Assembly (NCBI RefSeq): GCF_900113575.1
Contig: NZ_FOPV01000012.1
Location: forward strand, 1 to 64,000
Reading direction: 5' to 3'
Source: Nitrosospira sp. Nsp14
GTDB lineage: Bacteria; Pseudomonadota; Gammaproteobacteria; Burkholderiales; Nitrosomonadaceae
DNA length: 64,000 nt
This document shows, piece after piece, positions 50,461 to 57,772 of the stretch; the first letter of the stretch is position 1; the number at the start of each line of letters is the position of its first letter. The notes under the pieces were generated by a model. That model saw nothing but the letters and a program-made list of their open reading frames with translations, was not told the origin of the DNA and made no database searches. A program made the position numbers and the translations under genes.

Positions 50461-51621
50461 TTAGATCAGTACGCGCTTTCGCCGAGCCATGAACCCGATC
50501 AGGCCCAGCCCGGCTAGAAACAGGATGTAGGATTCGGGTTCAGGGATAACGCCGATGGCTATGACTTGCCCTAGGTTATTAATTCCAGTAGCCTCGGTTA
50601 GAACAACCCCGTCTGGCAGATTCACAACTGAATTGAGGTCCGTCATGCCGTAGCCATCCGGGCCGGCGATGAAAGCACGGTCGGGCCCCCAGACCCCGGA
50701 CATCCGGGAACGTCCCACCACCTGCCCTGCATCGTTGATGTCATAAGGTACGTCGATCAACCCGCCGCCTAAAGTGCCAAGGTCCCTCATGCCCACGTCA
50801 TCGGGGCCGATAATGAAAGCACGAGTGGCCCCGCTCGCGGTATCCGAATATCCCACAACCTGCCCGGAATTGTTGATGCTCATTGCGTAGCTGGTTTCGC
50901 CCCCCAGCGTCCCGAGATCTGTCATGCCCGTCCCATTCGGGCCTGTGATAAAGCCGTGAGCAGTACCCTCGTACGTCGGGGGGCCTCCCCATGTGAAAGA
51001 ATAGCCTACCACCTGGCCCTGGCTGTTGACGTCACCGGGCACGACCAATGTTCCGCCAAGCGTGCCCAAAAGGGTCATGCCTTCGCCATTGGCCCCCGTG
51101 ATGAAAGGATGGGGGATGCCATTGGAGTTGGGGGAATGTCCCACCACCTGCCCGGCATCATTGATGCCAGATGCGTAGCTGTAATCGCCTGGAATGCCAA
51201 GGTCTCTCATGCCTTCGCCATTGGGGCCGGTAATAAATGCGCGGAGGGGAGCATCGGCGGAAGTATTGGACTCCCCCACCACCTGCCCGCTATCGTTGAT
51301 GTCAGATGCGTAGCTGTAATCGCTTGGAATGCCCAGATCCCTCATTTCCACCCCATCAGGGCCGGTGATGAAAGCATGGAATTGACCATTGACCGTCCGA
51401 GAAACACCCACCACCTGCCCAGAATCGTTCAGCGCCCTGGGACTAGCGTATCCTCCGCCGAGGCTTCCTAACTCGGTCACTGATCTATCGCTAAGATCTA
51501 TAAAATAGGCCCGTTCCTGGGGTAATTCCTGGGCGGTGACAGGAGCAATAAAACCAAGCCCAGAGAACAGGGCTGCACCGAGGATAACGTTGCCCGCTTT
51601 GAAGCAACGGGTGATTCTCAT
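50461..51621 (-). CDS. HAF-repeat PEP-CTERM protein, copy 13
   Basis: 386 residues from ATG 51621; the frame is open 81 bp more, but MRITRCFKAGNVILGAALFSG...VTAQ is the signal peptide. Six repeats; units 1-2 share RDLGIPSDYSYASDIN and RDLGIPGDYSYASGIN, a shortened IPSDYS variant in place of GTLGG, so these two arose from one another. Terminal module MTDLNSVVNLPDGVVLTEATGINN and tail PEPESYILFLAGLGLIGF with MARRKRVLI. The upstream spacer (51622-51843) is closely related to those of copies 4 and 14. Confidence 0.9.
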   Translation of the reverse strand: MRITRCFKAGNVILGAALFSGLGFIAPVTAQELPQERAYFIDLSDRSVTELGSLGGGYASPRALNDSGQVVGVSRTVNGQFHAFITGPDGVEMRDLGIPSDYSYASDINDSGQVVGESNTSADAPLRAFITGPNGEGMRDLGIPGDYSYASGINDAGQVVGHSPNSNGIPHPFITGANGEGMTLLGTLGGTLVVPGDVNSQGQVVGYSFTWGGPPTYEGTAHGFITGPNGTGMTDLGTLGGETSYAMSINNSGQVVGYSDTASGATRAFIIGPDDVGMRDLGTLGGGLIDVPYDINDAGQVVGRSRMSGVWGPDRAFIAGPDGYGMTDLNSVVNLPDGVVLTEATGINNLGQVIAIGVIPEPESYILFLAGLGLIGFMARRKRVLI

Positions 51622-51674
51622 GATGAAGGTCTCCCTCGGGAAGGACGGCCACTGCCGAAGCAAGGCACGTTTTA

Positions 51675-51702
51675 AAACTAGACGATGGGGCCGAATTGTC
51701 AA
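51675..51702 (-). promoter_or_regulatory. Family promoter of HAF copy 13
   Basis: TTGACA at 51702-51697, 16 nt, TAGTTT at 51680-51675. Confidence 0.6.
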
Positions 51703-51843
51703 GGCGGGACGAATTCCCAGGTGCGGCCACTCGCTTCAACCCGCGCATTAACGCATCCAACAAACAACGCTTCGATAGGGTGTTGGTAGGGATCGGATAG
51801 GATAAAAACCGGAGGTCGGTCGGCAGACGTGCCCGCCAAGGCT

Positions 51844-53022
51844 TCAACCCGGATACAGCGATAGTTTCCAAGGCGTGTTTAGACCAATAAGCCGTTTTCG
51901 CGAGGCCATGAACCCAATCAAGCCCATCCCGGCTAAAAACATGGCGTAGGATTCGGGCTCGGGAACACCCAGTGCGATTACCTGGCCCACGTTATTGATG
52001 TCCCTGGCTTCAGTTAGAATAACGCCCCGCGGCAGGTTAACCACCGAATTCAGGTCCATCATACCCTTGCCATCGGGGCCGGTTATGAAAGCATGGGGGG
52101 AGTCCCCACCCATGTATGCCATGCCCACAACTTGCCCGGCGTCGTTGACGCCACGAGCCACGCTGTAGTCCATGGCTAACGCGCTAAGGTCCCTCATGCC
52201 CAGGCCATCAGGCCCGGTGATGAAAGCATGCCAAGAGCCGGCAGCCGTGGTTGACTGCCCCACAACCTGCCCGGCATCGTTTATGCCAGAAACGGTACTG
52301 AAGAAATTACCTCCTAAAGTGCCAAGGTCCGTTATGCCCTCGCCCGAGGGCCCGGTGATGAAAGCATGCAGGGGGGCGCCGGACATTGTGGACTCCCCTG
52401 CCACCTGACCGGAGTTATTGATGGCGACCGCGTTGTAAAGAACAACGCCATTCGGCAAATCGAACATCGAATTGAGGTCCGCGGGATCCGCGCCATTGGG
52501 GCCGGTGATGAAAGCGCGCTGAGTGCCGATTGTGGGATAGAAAAATCCCACCACCTGCCCGGCATCGTTGATGCCAGTAGCATAGCTGCTATCCCCGCCT
52601 AATCTGCCAAGGTCTTTCATCTCTGTGCCATTGGGACCGGTAATGAAAGCATGGGGGGTGTCGGACGTGGAGGAATACCCAACCACCTGCCCCGCATTAT
52701 TGATGCCCAAAGCCTCGACATAAACGTAATTACCACCTAAGGTGCCAACGTCCCTCATGCCCACGCCGTCGGACCCGGTGATGAAAGCACGCCCATGACC
52801 CGTGGACGTGGAGGCATTCCCAACCACCTGCCCGGCATCATTGATCGCATTGGCCGCCGTGAAATCTCCACCGAGGTTCCCAAGTTGAATCACTGTCCTG
52901 CTGCTCAGGTCAATGAGATAGGAAGCTTGCCGCGCAGCCGCCTGAGTAGGAATACCCGAGCCAGCAACCAGCGCTGCGGCGAGCACTAGGCTGTGGACTT
53001 TGAAACTGTGAGTAATTTTCAT
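51844..53022 (-). CDS. HAF-repeat PEP-CTERM protein, copy 14 (mosaic)
   Basis: 392 residues from ATG 53022 (signal peptide MKITHSFKVHSLVLAAALVAG...AAAR). Six repeats, but in the middle (about 52420-52500 on the DNA) stands ADLNSMFDLPNGVVLYNAVAIN with NSGQVAGES, which is the terminal module normally found once, just before the tail. Here further HAF repeats and a second terminal module (MMDLNSVVNLPRGVILTEARDINN) follow. The tail is PEPESYAMFLAGMGLIGF with MASRKRLIGLNTPWKLSLYPG, longer than usual. It looks like the product of recombination between the 3' part of one copy and the internal repeats of another. Confidence 0.88.
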   Translation of the reverse strand: MKITHSFKVHSLVLAAALVAGSGIPTQAAARQASYLIDLSSRTVIQLGNLGGDFTAANAINDAGQVVGNASTSTGHGRAFITGSDGVGMRDVGTLGGNYVYVEALGINNAGQVVGYSSTSDTPHAFITGPNGTEMKDLGRLGGDSSYATGINDAGQVVGFFYPTIGTQRAFITGPNGADPADLNSMFDLPNGVVLYNAVAINNSGQVAGESTMSGAPLHAFITGPSGEGITDLGTLGGNFFSTVSGINDAGQVVGQSTTAAGSWHAFITGPDGLGMRDLSALAMDYSVARGVNDAGQVVGMAYMGGDSPHAFITGPDGKGMMDLNSVVNLPRGVILTEARDINNVGQVIALGVPEPESYAMFLAGMGLIGFMASRKRLIGLNTPWKLSLYPG

Positions 53023-53073
53023 GATGGGGTCTCCTCCGGAAGGATGGGCAGGGCCAAGGCAAAGCACGCTCTT

Positions 53074-53101
53074 AAACTAGACGACGGAGCTGAATTGTCA
53101 A
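53074..53101 (-). promoter_or_regulatory. Family promoter of HAF copy 14
   Basis: TTGACA at 53101-53096, 16 nt, TAGTTT at 53079-53074. The rest of the spacer up to 53280 is homologous to the spacers upstream of copies 4 and 13; from 53280 to 53519 I see nothing recognisable. Confidence 0.6.
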
Positions 53102-53519
53102 GGCACCGCGATTTCCGGTTACGCAACCGCGGCCACTCACTTCAACCCGCGCATTAACCCCTCCAACAAACAAGGCTTCGATAGCGTGTTGGTAGAGATC
53201 AGACAGGATAAAAACCGCTGGTCGGCCGCAGGCGGTGGGGAAAGGCGCCCACAGATGCAGCGATAGGTTATGAGGCGGGTCTAAGCCAGTAGCCACTTCC
53301 GCAAAACCATTACGCGACCAGACTCAGCGATGCCCCGGCATGCCAGGCTGCGATGCGCGTGTCCAGCAACAATTCCGCTGCTAAATGTGTACTTCGGTCC
53401 AATAGCTAAAACTGCGAAACTCTGTAACATCAATGCCATGTTTGGACGAATCGGGGCGGTGGCCCTCATCAGGCCGCCGGGTTTAGCAAGAAGGATCAGT
53501 TAACAAAGGGAGCGACATC

Positions 53520-53714
53520 ATGGAACTCAGGCTGGAGATTAACTCTGATATCGAATTAAGGCTGAACCGCCTTGTCGAGCGGTATGGGCATGACAGGGAA
53601 TACTATCTCTCTGAATTGACACACACGGGCATCAAGAACCTTGAGAGCGCATACTGGGCCGAGAGCAGCATCGACTCGAACGAGGTGATGAGCCGATACG
53701 CGTTGGAGGACTAG
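53520..53714 (+). CDS. Ribbon-helix-helix (CopG/RelB-like) antitoxin-type protein
   Basis: 64 residues. An N-terminal strand (MELRLEINSDIE) followed by two short helices (LRLNRLVERYGHDREYYLSEL) and a C-terminal acidic tail (SAYWAESSIDSNEVMSRYALED) match the RHH antitoxin/stability-protein plan, in which the strand pair binds operator DNA and the tail binds a toxin. AAGGGAG lies about 8 nt before the ATG. No RelE/ParE-type toxin frame follows: the next gene is a HAF copy on the opposite strand. It is the only intact plus-strand gene in the array, and a truncated second copy lies at 41.4 kb, so it was probably carried along in the duplications. Confidence 0.7.
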   Translation: MELRLEINSDIELRLNRLVERYGHDREYYLSELTHTGIKNLESAYWAESSIDSNEVMSRYALED

Positions 53715-53760
53715 CGTAAGAAACGTGATCGTGGAGATCGGGCAACTGGACGAAGCCAGT

Positions 53761-54918
53761 TTAGAAAGAATGGAAATAACGTTGGACTTCAGGCCGCTTC
53801 TCCGCGACGAGACGCTCCCGCCATACCACGAATCCGATCAACCCCAACCCGGCCAGGATCATGGCATAGGCTTCGAGTTCCGGGACTTGAGCGATGGCAA
53901 GGACTTGGCCCGCGTCATTAATATCCACGGCGCGAATTAGAAGAACCCGGTCCGGCCAGTCAACCAGTGAATTAAGGTCCGTCATGCCCTCTCCATTAGG
54001 GCCAGTGATGAAAGCATGCCAGCCTCCTTCCGCACCCGTCGTCGACCCGCCTACTACGCGCCCCTCATTATTGATTCCGGTGGCTTCGCTGGCACGCCCA
54101 CCGAGCGTCCCGAGATCGGTCATGCCCTCGCCATTCGGTCCGGTGATGAAGGCATGCTGGTAAGAGTCACTCATTGCGGTGTAAGAAAGGCCGGCCACTT
54201 GCCCGGCATCGTTGATTCCGTGCCCCTCGCTATAGCTTCCACCCAGTGTTCCAAGATCAGTTATCCCTATACCGTCAGGACCGGTGACGAAAGCGTGGCT
54301 GTTGAACACTCCCACTGCCTGTCCGGAATTGTTGATTCGGAAGGATGCGCCAACGCCCCCGGTGACGGGAGTGTTCCAGCCTTCTCCATTGGAGCCAGTG
54401 ACCACAATGTCGGCTTCTGATGCCGTGACCGACTGGCCCACCACCTGCCCGGCGTCGTTAATGCCCGTGGCGAAGCTGTAATCTCCGCCAAACGTGCCGA
54501 GATCAGTCATGCCTTTGCCCTTTGGGCCTGTAATAAAGGCACGTAAGTCTCCCGCGCCATTTTCGGCCCAGCCCGCCACCTGGCCAGCGCTGTTGATGTC
54601 ATGCGCGCGGCTGTTCACTCCACCGAGGGTTCCGAGGCTGATCATGCCTATGCCGCCGGGGCCGGTAATGAAGGCCTCGTGATGTCCTTCTGCCCCCGAA
54701 TAATAAGACCAACCCACTACCTGCCCGGATTCGTTTATTGCATCTGCTTCAGTTATGCCCCCGAAGCTTCCGAGCTCCGTCAACGTCCTCGTATTCAAAT
54801 CGATAAGGTAGGGGCGTTCCTGGGCGACGGCGAGGGTTACAACCCCCAGGTTGGCGGATAAGACTGCCACAAGGAAAAGGAAAAAGCAGCGCACCTGTGC
54901 AGTATGCATAATCTTCAT
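53761..54918 (-). CDS. HAF-repeat PEP-CTERM-like protein, copy 15
   Basis: 385 residues, the most diverged intact copy. Signal peptide MKIMHTAQVRCFFLFLVAVLS...AVAQ; six repeats, one of which has lost the HAF core (ADIVVTGSNGEGWNTPVTGG); terminal module MTDLNSLVDWPDRVLLIRAVDIND; tail PELEAYAMILAGLGLIGF followed by VVWRERLVAEKRPEVQRYFHSF. The sorting motif is PEL instead of PEP and the basic residues are spread out, so processing by exosortase may be impaired and the protein may stay membrane-anchored or be non-functional. Confidence 0.88.
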   Translation of the reverse strand: MKIMHTAQVRCFFLFLVAVLSANLGVVTLAVAQERPYLIDLNTRTLTELGSFGGITEADAINESGQVVGWSYYSGAEGHHEAFITGPGGIGMISLGTLGGVNSRAHDINSAGQVAGWAENGAGDLRAFITGPKGKGMTDLGTFGGDYSFATGINDAGQVVGQSVTASEADIVVTGSNGEGWNTPVTGGVGASFRINNSGQAVGVFNSHAFVTGPDGIGITDLGTLGGSYSEGHGINDAGQVAGLSYTAMSDSYQHAFITGPNGEGMTDLGTLGGRASEATGINNEGRVVGGSTTGAEGGWHAFITGPNGEGMTDLNSLVDWPDRVLLIRAVDINDAGQVLAIAQVPELEAYAMILAGLGLIGFVVWRERLVAEKRPEVQRYFHSF

Positions 54919-54969
54919 GATCGAATGCTCCTCCTTGAGAAAGACAGCAGCGCCAGCAGGGCATGCTTT

Positions 54970-54997
54970 AAAATAGGCGACAGAGTCGGATTGTCAA
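54970..54997 (-). promoter_or_regulatory. Family promoter of HAF copy 15
   Basis: TTGACA at 54997-54992, 16 nt, TATTTT at 54975-54970. Good consensus although the gene it serves is the most diverged. Confidence 0.6.
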
Positions 54998-55212
54998 GGC
55001 AGGAGGAAATCTCCGTCGTAGCAGCGATAGCAGCAACAGCGCAAACTCATCTGCGCTACAGCGAGGATTTGGTAGTGGATCTGAAAGGGATCAGGTAGAT
55101 TAAATGCGGGGTCAGTCGCTGGGCGACGCCCATGAAGGTGAAGGTCGCGGTCGTAGATGGCGATAAAGAATAGTATCTAAGCAAAGTCTAGACCAGCCAC
55201 GGCGGACCAGCT

Positions 55213-55400
55213 ACGGCGCCCGCCGCACCATGAATCCAATCAACCCAAGTCCGGCAAGTAGCATGGCATAGGCCTCCGGTTCAGGGATGACCTGAGCGAT
55301 GACAGGGACCTGGCCCGCGTCATTGATACCCAAGGCGCTGGTGAGAACAACCCATAGGGCAGATCAATCAGCGAATTGAGGTCGATCGTGCCCTGCCACT
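55213..55400 (-). pseudogene. HAF-repeat PEP-CTERM remnant, copy 16 (tail only)
   Basis: The PEP-CTERM tail is readable (VIPEPEAYAMLLAGLGLIGF with MVRRAP and a stop), preceded by part of the terminal module (LNSLIDLPYG...LTSALGINDAGQVPVIAQ) with a frameshift. No HAF repeat, signal peptide or start remains. It marks the inner edge of the array; beyond it the sequence is unrelated. Confidence 0.8.
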
Positions 55401-55496
55401 AAAGCCAGCGATCTCCCAAGAGTTGGTCTCTACCTATAGCACAACCACGACAATTAACTTTCTAAATAGCAGAGATCGTTAACCGCACCGGAAAAT

Positions 55497-56159
55497 TCAG
55501 TTATACCCCTCCTCCCATTTAACCGGTGCAAACCGGATTAGTGGCAACGGGGGGTCTCCAACACTGCCGAGGTCCTGGAGTGCGCGCGACAGATCGAGCG
55601 AAATGCCGTTCGACCTGGGCGAAGGAACGGGAACATCGAACTCCAGCGACAACAGGTAACGCTGGTGGGGCTGGGTAAGGGCCAGTCCCGCTCCGACATC
55701 GCGGTGATCCCATGTTCCCCCGGTATTCGTCTGCTTTCCCTCCGCATCCCACATGCCAAACTCGAAACCGCGCACCGCTGCATACTGCTTGCCCCCGATC
55801 ACAAGGGATGCAAGCAGCGGCCGGAATACGAACCCGCCTGTCTGCGGCGTCACGTTCACGAAAACGCGCGTCTTCCCCGGATGGTGATTTTTCGGATATA
55901 CGTTTCGGGGATCGATGGAGAGCGGCAAGCCGAAGAAGATCTGCGTGTCGTACGTCTGCAAACGGTTGTCGATGCTGACATTCAGTTTCACTCCGGGCAG
56001 GTTCAGCTCCCGCTCTCCCCCCGAATGCTGGCTGCGGGGCGTCGTGGAAGCAATGCGGTGCGTATACGCGACACTTTCCCAGCCGCCGCGAAACCCCGCG
56101 CAACCGGCAGCGGTGGTGCATAGCGTCAGGATGACGCAAAGTCGCGATAATCTGTTCAT
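55497..56159 (-). CDS. Putative outer-membrane lipoprotein, function unknown
   Basis: 220 residues from ATG 56159. MNRLSRLCVILTLCTTAAGC is a lipoprotein signal peptide with lipobox TAAGC, so the mature protein should start at a lipidated Cys20. The rest is beta-rich: TRVFVNVTPQTGGFVFRPLL, a YAAVRGFEFGMWD strand, and RYLLSLEFDVPVPSPRSNGI. I do not recognise the family. The frame remains open upstream, but without sense as a signal peptide. It converges with the HAF array remnant and lies near a periplasmic Spy-like gene, which hints at an envelope role only. Confidence 0.75.
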   Translation of the reverse strand: MNRLSRLCVILTLCTTAAGCAGFRGGWESVAYTHRIASTTPRSQHSGGERELNLPGVKLNVSIDNRLQTYDTQIFFGLPLSIDPRNVYPKNHHPGKTRVFVNVTPQTGGFVFRPLLASLVIGGKQYAAVRGFEFGMWDAEGKQTNTGGTWDHRDVGAGLALTQPHQRYLLSLEFDVPVPSPRSNGISLDLSRALQDLGSVGDPPLPLIRFAPVKWEEGYN

Positions 56160-56360
56160 CCCAACCAATCGGTCACAGCAGAGAGTTGCCAAAATGCGGA
56201 ACATGTGCCAGCAGCCATCGGTCCCGTCAGCCAGCTATCCCTTTGCCCTGCTATCGGGCAAAGGGAAGCAGTTGAGCGCAGATCAAATCGCCTTCCTCCC
56301 GGGGCGTCCCATGTTCCGAAGGTGGCGCGCACGAGACCTTATTTCCAGAGTCGTTGTGTT

Positions 56361-56861
56361 TCAGGCTTTATGACGATGCTCATGCCGATATTCTTCGCGC
56401 ATCTGCTTAATCTGTTCACGCTGGATATCGGTCAATATCTGGCGTATATCATCGCGCATCTGGGTGCGCTGAATCGTCAGGTCGGCCACCAGGTTGCCGC
56501 GCTCTCGTGCCAATGCCTGTAGTCGGCTTTCGTCACCGATGCCAACTTGACGAAGCTCTCGCAACGCTTCTCGATTTGTCCGCATTTTTTCTCTTAAGTC
56601 TGCAAGTCGGGGCTTGGCATTTTCCACCGTGGCTTTCACCAACGTACGCTGCTCAGTAGTAAGTTTAAGGCGATCCGCCATTTTTTCCCAGTATGGTCCT
56701 TTGCCTTCCATCCCTTTCGTCCCTTCCATCTTTCCGGAACGTGCGCCGTGATGGCATCCCCGCCCTCCCTCTTTCAGATAGTTATCGGTATGCGGATCGG
56801 CCAAGGCAAGACTGCTTGCCAACAGGCCGCTGATCAACGTAACCATCGTGATTGTCTTCAT
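56361..56861 (-). CDS. Spy/CpxP-like periplasmic protein (LTXXQ motif)
   Basis: 166 residues from ATG 56861 with AGAGGA about 9 nt upstream. A signal peptide (MKTITMVTLISGLLASSLALA) leads to a His/Gly-rich stretch (GGRGCHHGARSG) that could bind metal, then a charged helical domain with LTTEQR (LTXXQ) and long Arg/Glu/Gln helices (MRTNREALRELRQVG, QREQIKQMREEYRHEHRHKA). Spy and CpxP are periplasmic chaperones or stress feedback factors induced by Cpx/Bae systems. It diverges from an OmpR-type regulator and sensor kinase, the usual cpxP-cpxRA arrangement, so it is probably controlled by them. Confidence 0.85.
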   Translation of the reverse strand: MKTITMVTLISGLLASSLALADPHTDNYLKEGGRGCHHGARSGKMEGTKGMEGKGPYWEKMADRLKLTTEQRTLVKATVENAKPRLADLREKMRTNREALRELRQVGIGDESRLQALARERGNLVADLTIQRTQMRDDIRQILTDIQREQIKQMREEYRHEHRHKA

Positions 56862-57072
56862 AGCCAAATCCTCTTGAATGTTGTTGAGAATATCGCCGCG
56901 CATGTGCACGGCTTGAACGAAGAATAAGACCGGGGAACGTCAAGTGGGGTTACGGAAGCGTAAAGTTATGTAAAGAAACCGGAAGATACTGTATTTGCCG
57001 CCATTAATTTGGCAATATCCAAACTGGATACATCGCGCAAGTCTTCGCAGAATGATCGAGTTGGGGAAACGG

Positions 57073-57771
57073 ATGGTGCGCATACTATTGGCGGATGACG
57101 ATATCGAGTTGAGCAGCATGCTGGTCGATTACCTTGCCGAAGAGGGCTTCGAGGTCGACATGGCGCATGACGGCGATACGGCGTTAAGCAAGGCGCAGAT
57201 CAATCAGTACGATCTGCTGATACTCGATGTGATGATGCCGCACCGGAATGGCTTCGATGTATTGCGCGAGCTACGTACCCGGTCCCAGCTTCCCGTGCTG
57301 ATGCTGACTGTGCGCGGGCACGATGTGGACAGCATCGTCGGACTCGAACTTGGAGCAGATGATTATCTCGCCAAACCCTCGAATCCGCGCGTCACGGTGG
57401 CGCGTATTCGCGCAATCTTAAGGAGAGCAGAGGCGCGAGCCACGCACCAGAATGGAAGAGATCGGCCTGATCAAATCGTGCTGGATGACTTCGTCATGCA
57501 CGTCGGCTCCCGTACCGTCACGTGCGATAGTTATCCCATCGAGATGACCAGTACCGAATTCAGCCTGTTGCACGTGCTGCTGCGGGAAGCGGGTAGTGTC
57601 GTTTTGAAGTCGGCACTCTCACAGCACGCGCTTGGCCGTAAATTAAGCCGTTATGACCGCAGCCTCGACATGCATGTAAGCAACCTGCGCAAAAAGCTGG
57701 GTCCGCTGCCGGATGGCCAGGAGCGGATCAAGACGGTCCGTGGTATGGGCTACATTTGTACCCGGAGCTGA
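57073..57771 (+). CDS. OmpR/CpxR-like response regulator
   Basis: 232 residues from ATG 57073 (MVRILLADDDIELSSMLVDY). Receiver domain with acidic pair D8/D9, phospho-acceptor Asp52 in LLILDVMMPHRNG and Lys in YLAKPSNP (the usual F after KP is S). The C-terminal winged helix contains the transactivation loop and recognition helix (MTSTEFSLLHVLL, LDMHVSNLRKKLG, IKTVRGMGYI). It resembles CpxR in order and in its divergence from a spy/cpxP-like gene. The kinase gene starts one base after its stop, so the two are co-translated. Confidence 0.93.
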   Translation: MVRILLADDDIELSSMLVDYLAEEGFEVDMAHDGDTALSKAQINQYDLLILDVMMPHRNGFDVLRELRTRSQLPVLMLTVRGHDVDSIVGLELGADDYLAKPSNPRVTVARIRAILRRAEARATHQNGRDRPDQIVLDDFVMHVGSRTVTCDSYPIEMTSTEFSLLHVLLREAGSVVLKSALSQHALGRKLSRYDRSLDMHVSNLRKKLGPLPDGQERIKTVRGMGYICTRS

Positions 57772-57772
57772 C

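Noticed and set aside
36733-54864. Many plus-strand open frames antisense to the HAF genes with repeated peptides such as MPRSLIPIP.
   Set aside because: They mirror the repeated DNA of the minus-strand genes and have no ribosome sites or start conservation.
36700-54900. Regularly spaced repeats of about 135-150 bp that might be taken for a CRISPR array or satellite.
   Set aside because: The period equals the coding length of one HAF unit, the repeats keep the reading frame and vary mainly at codon third positions, so they are protein repeats.
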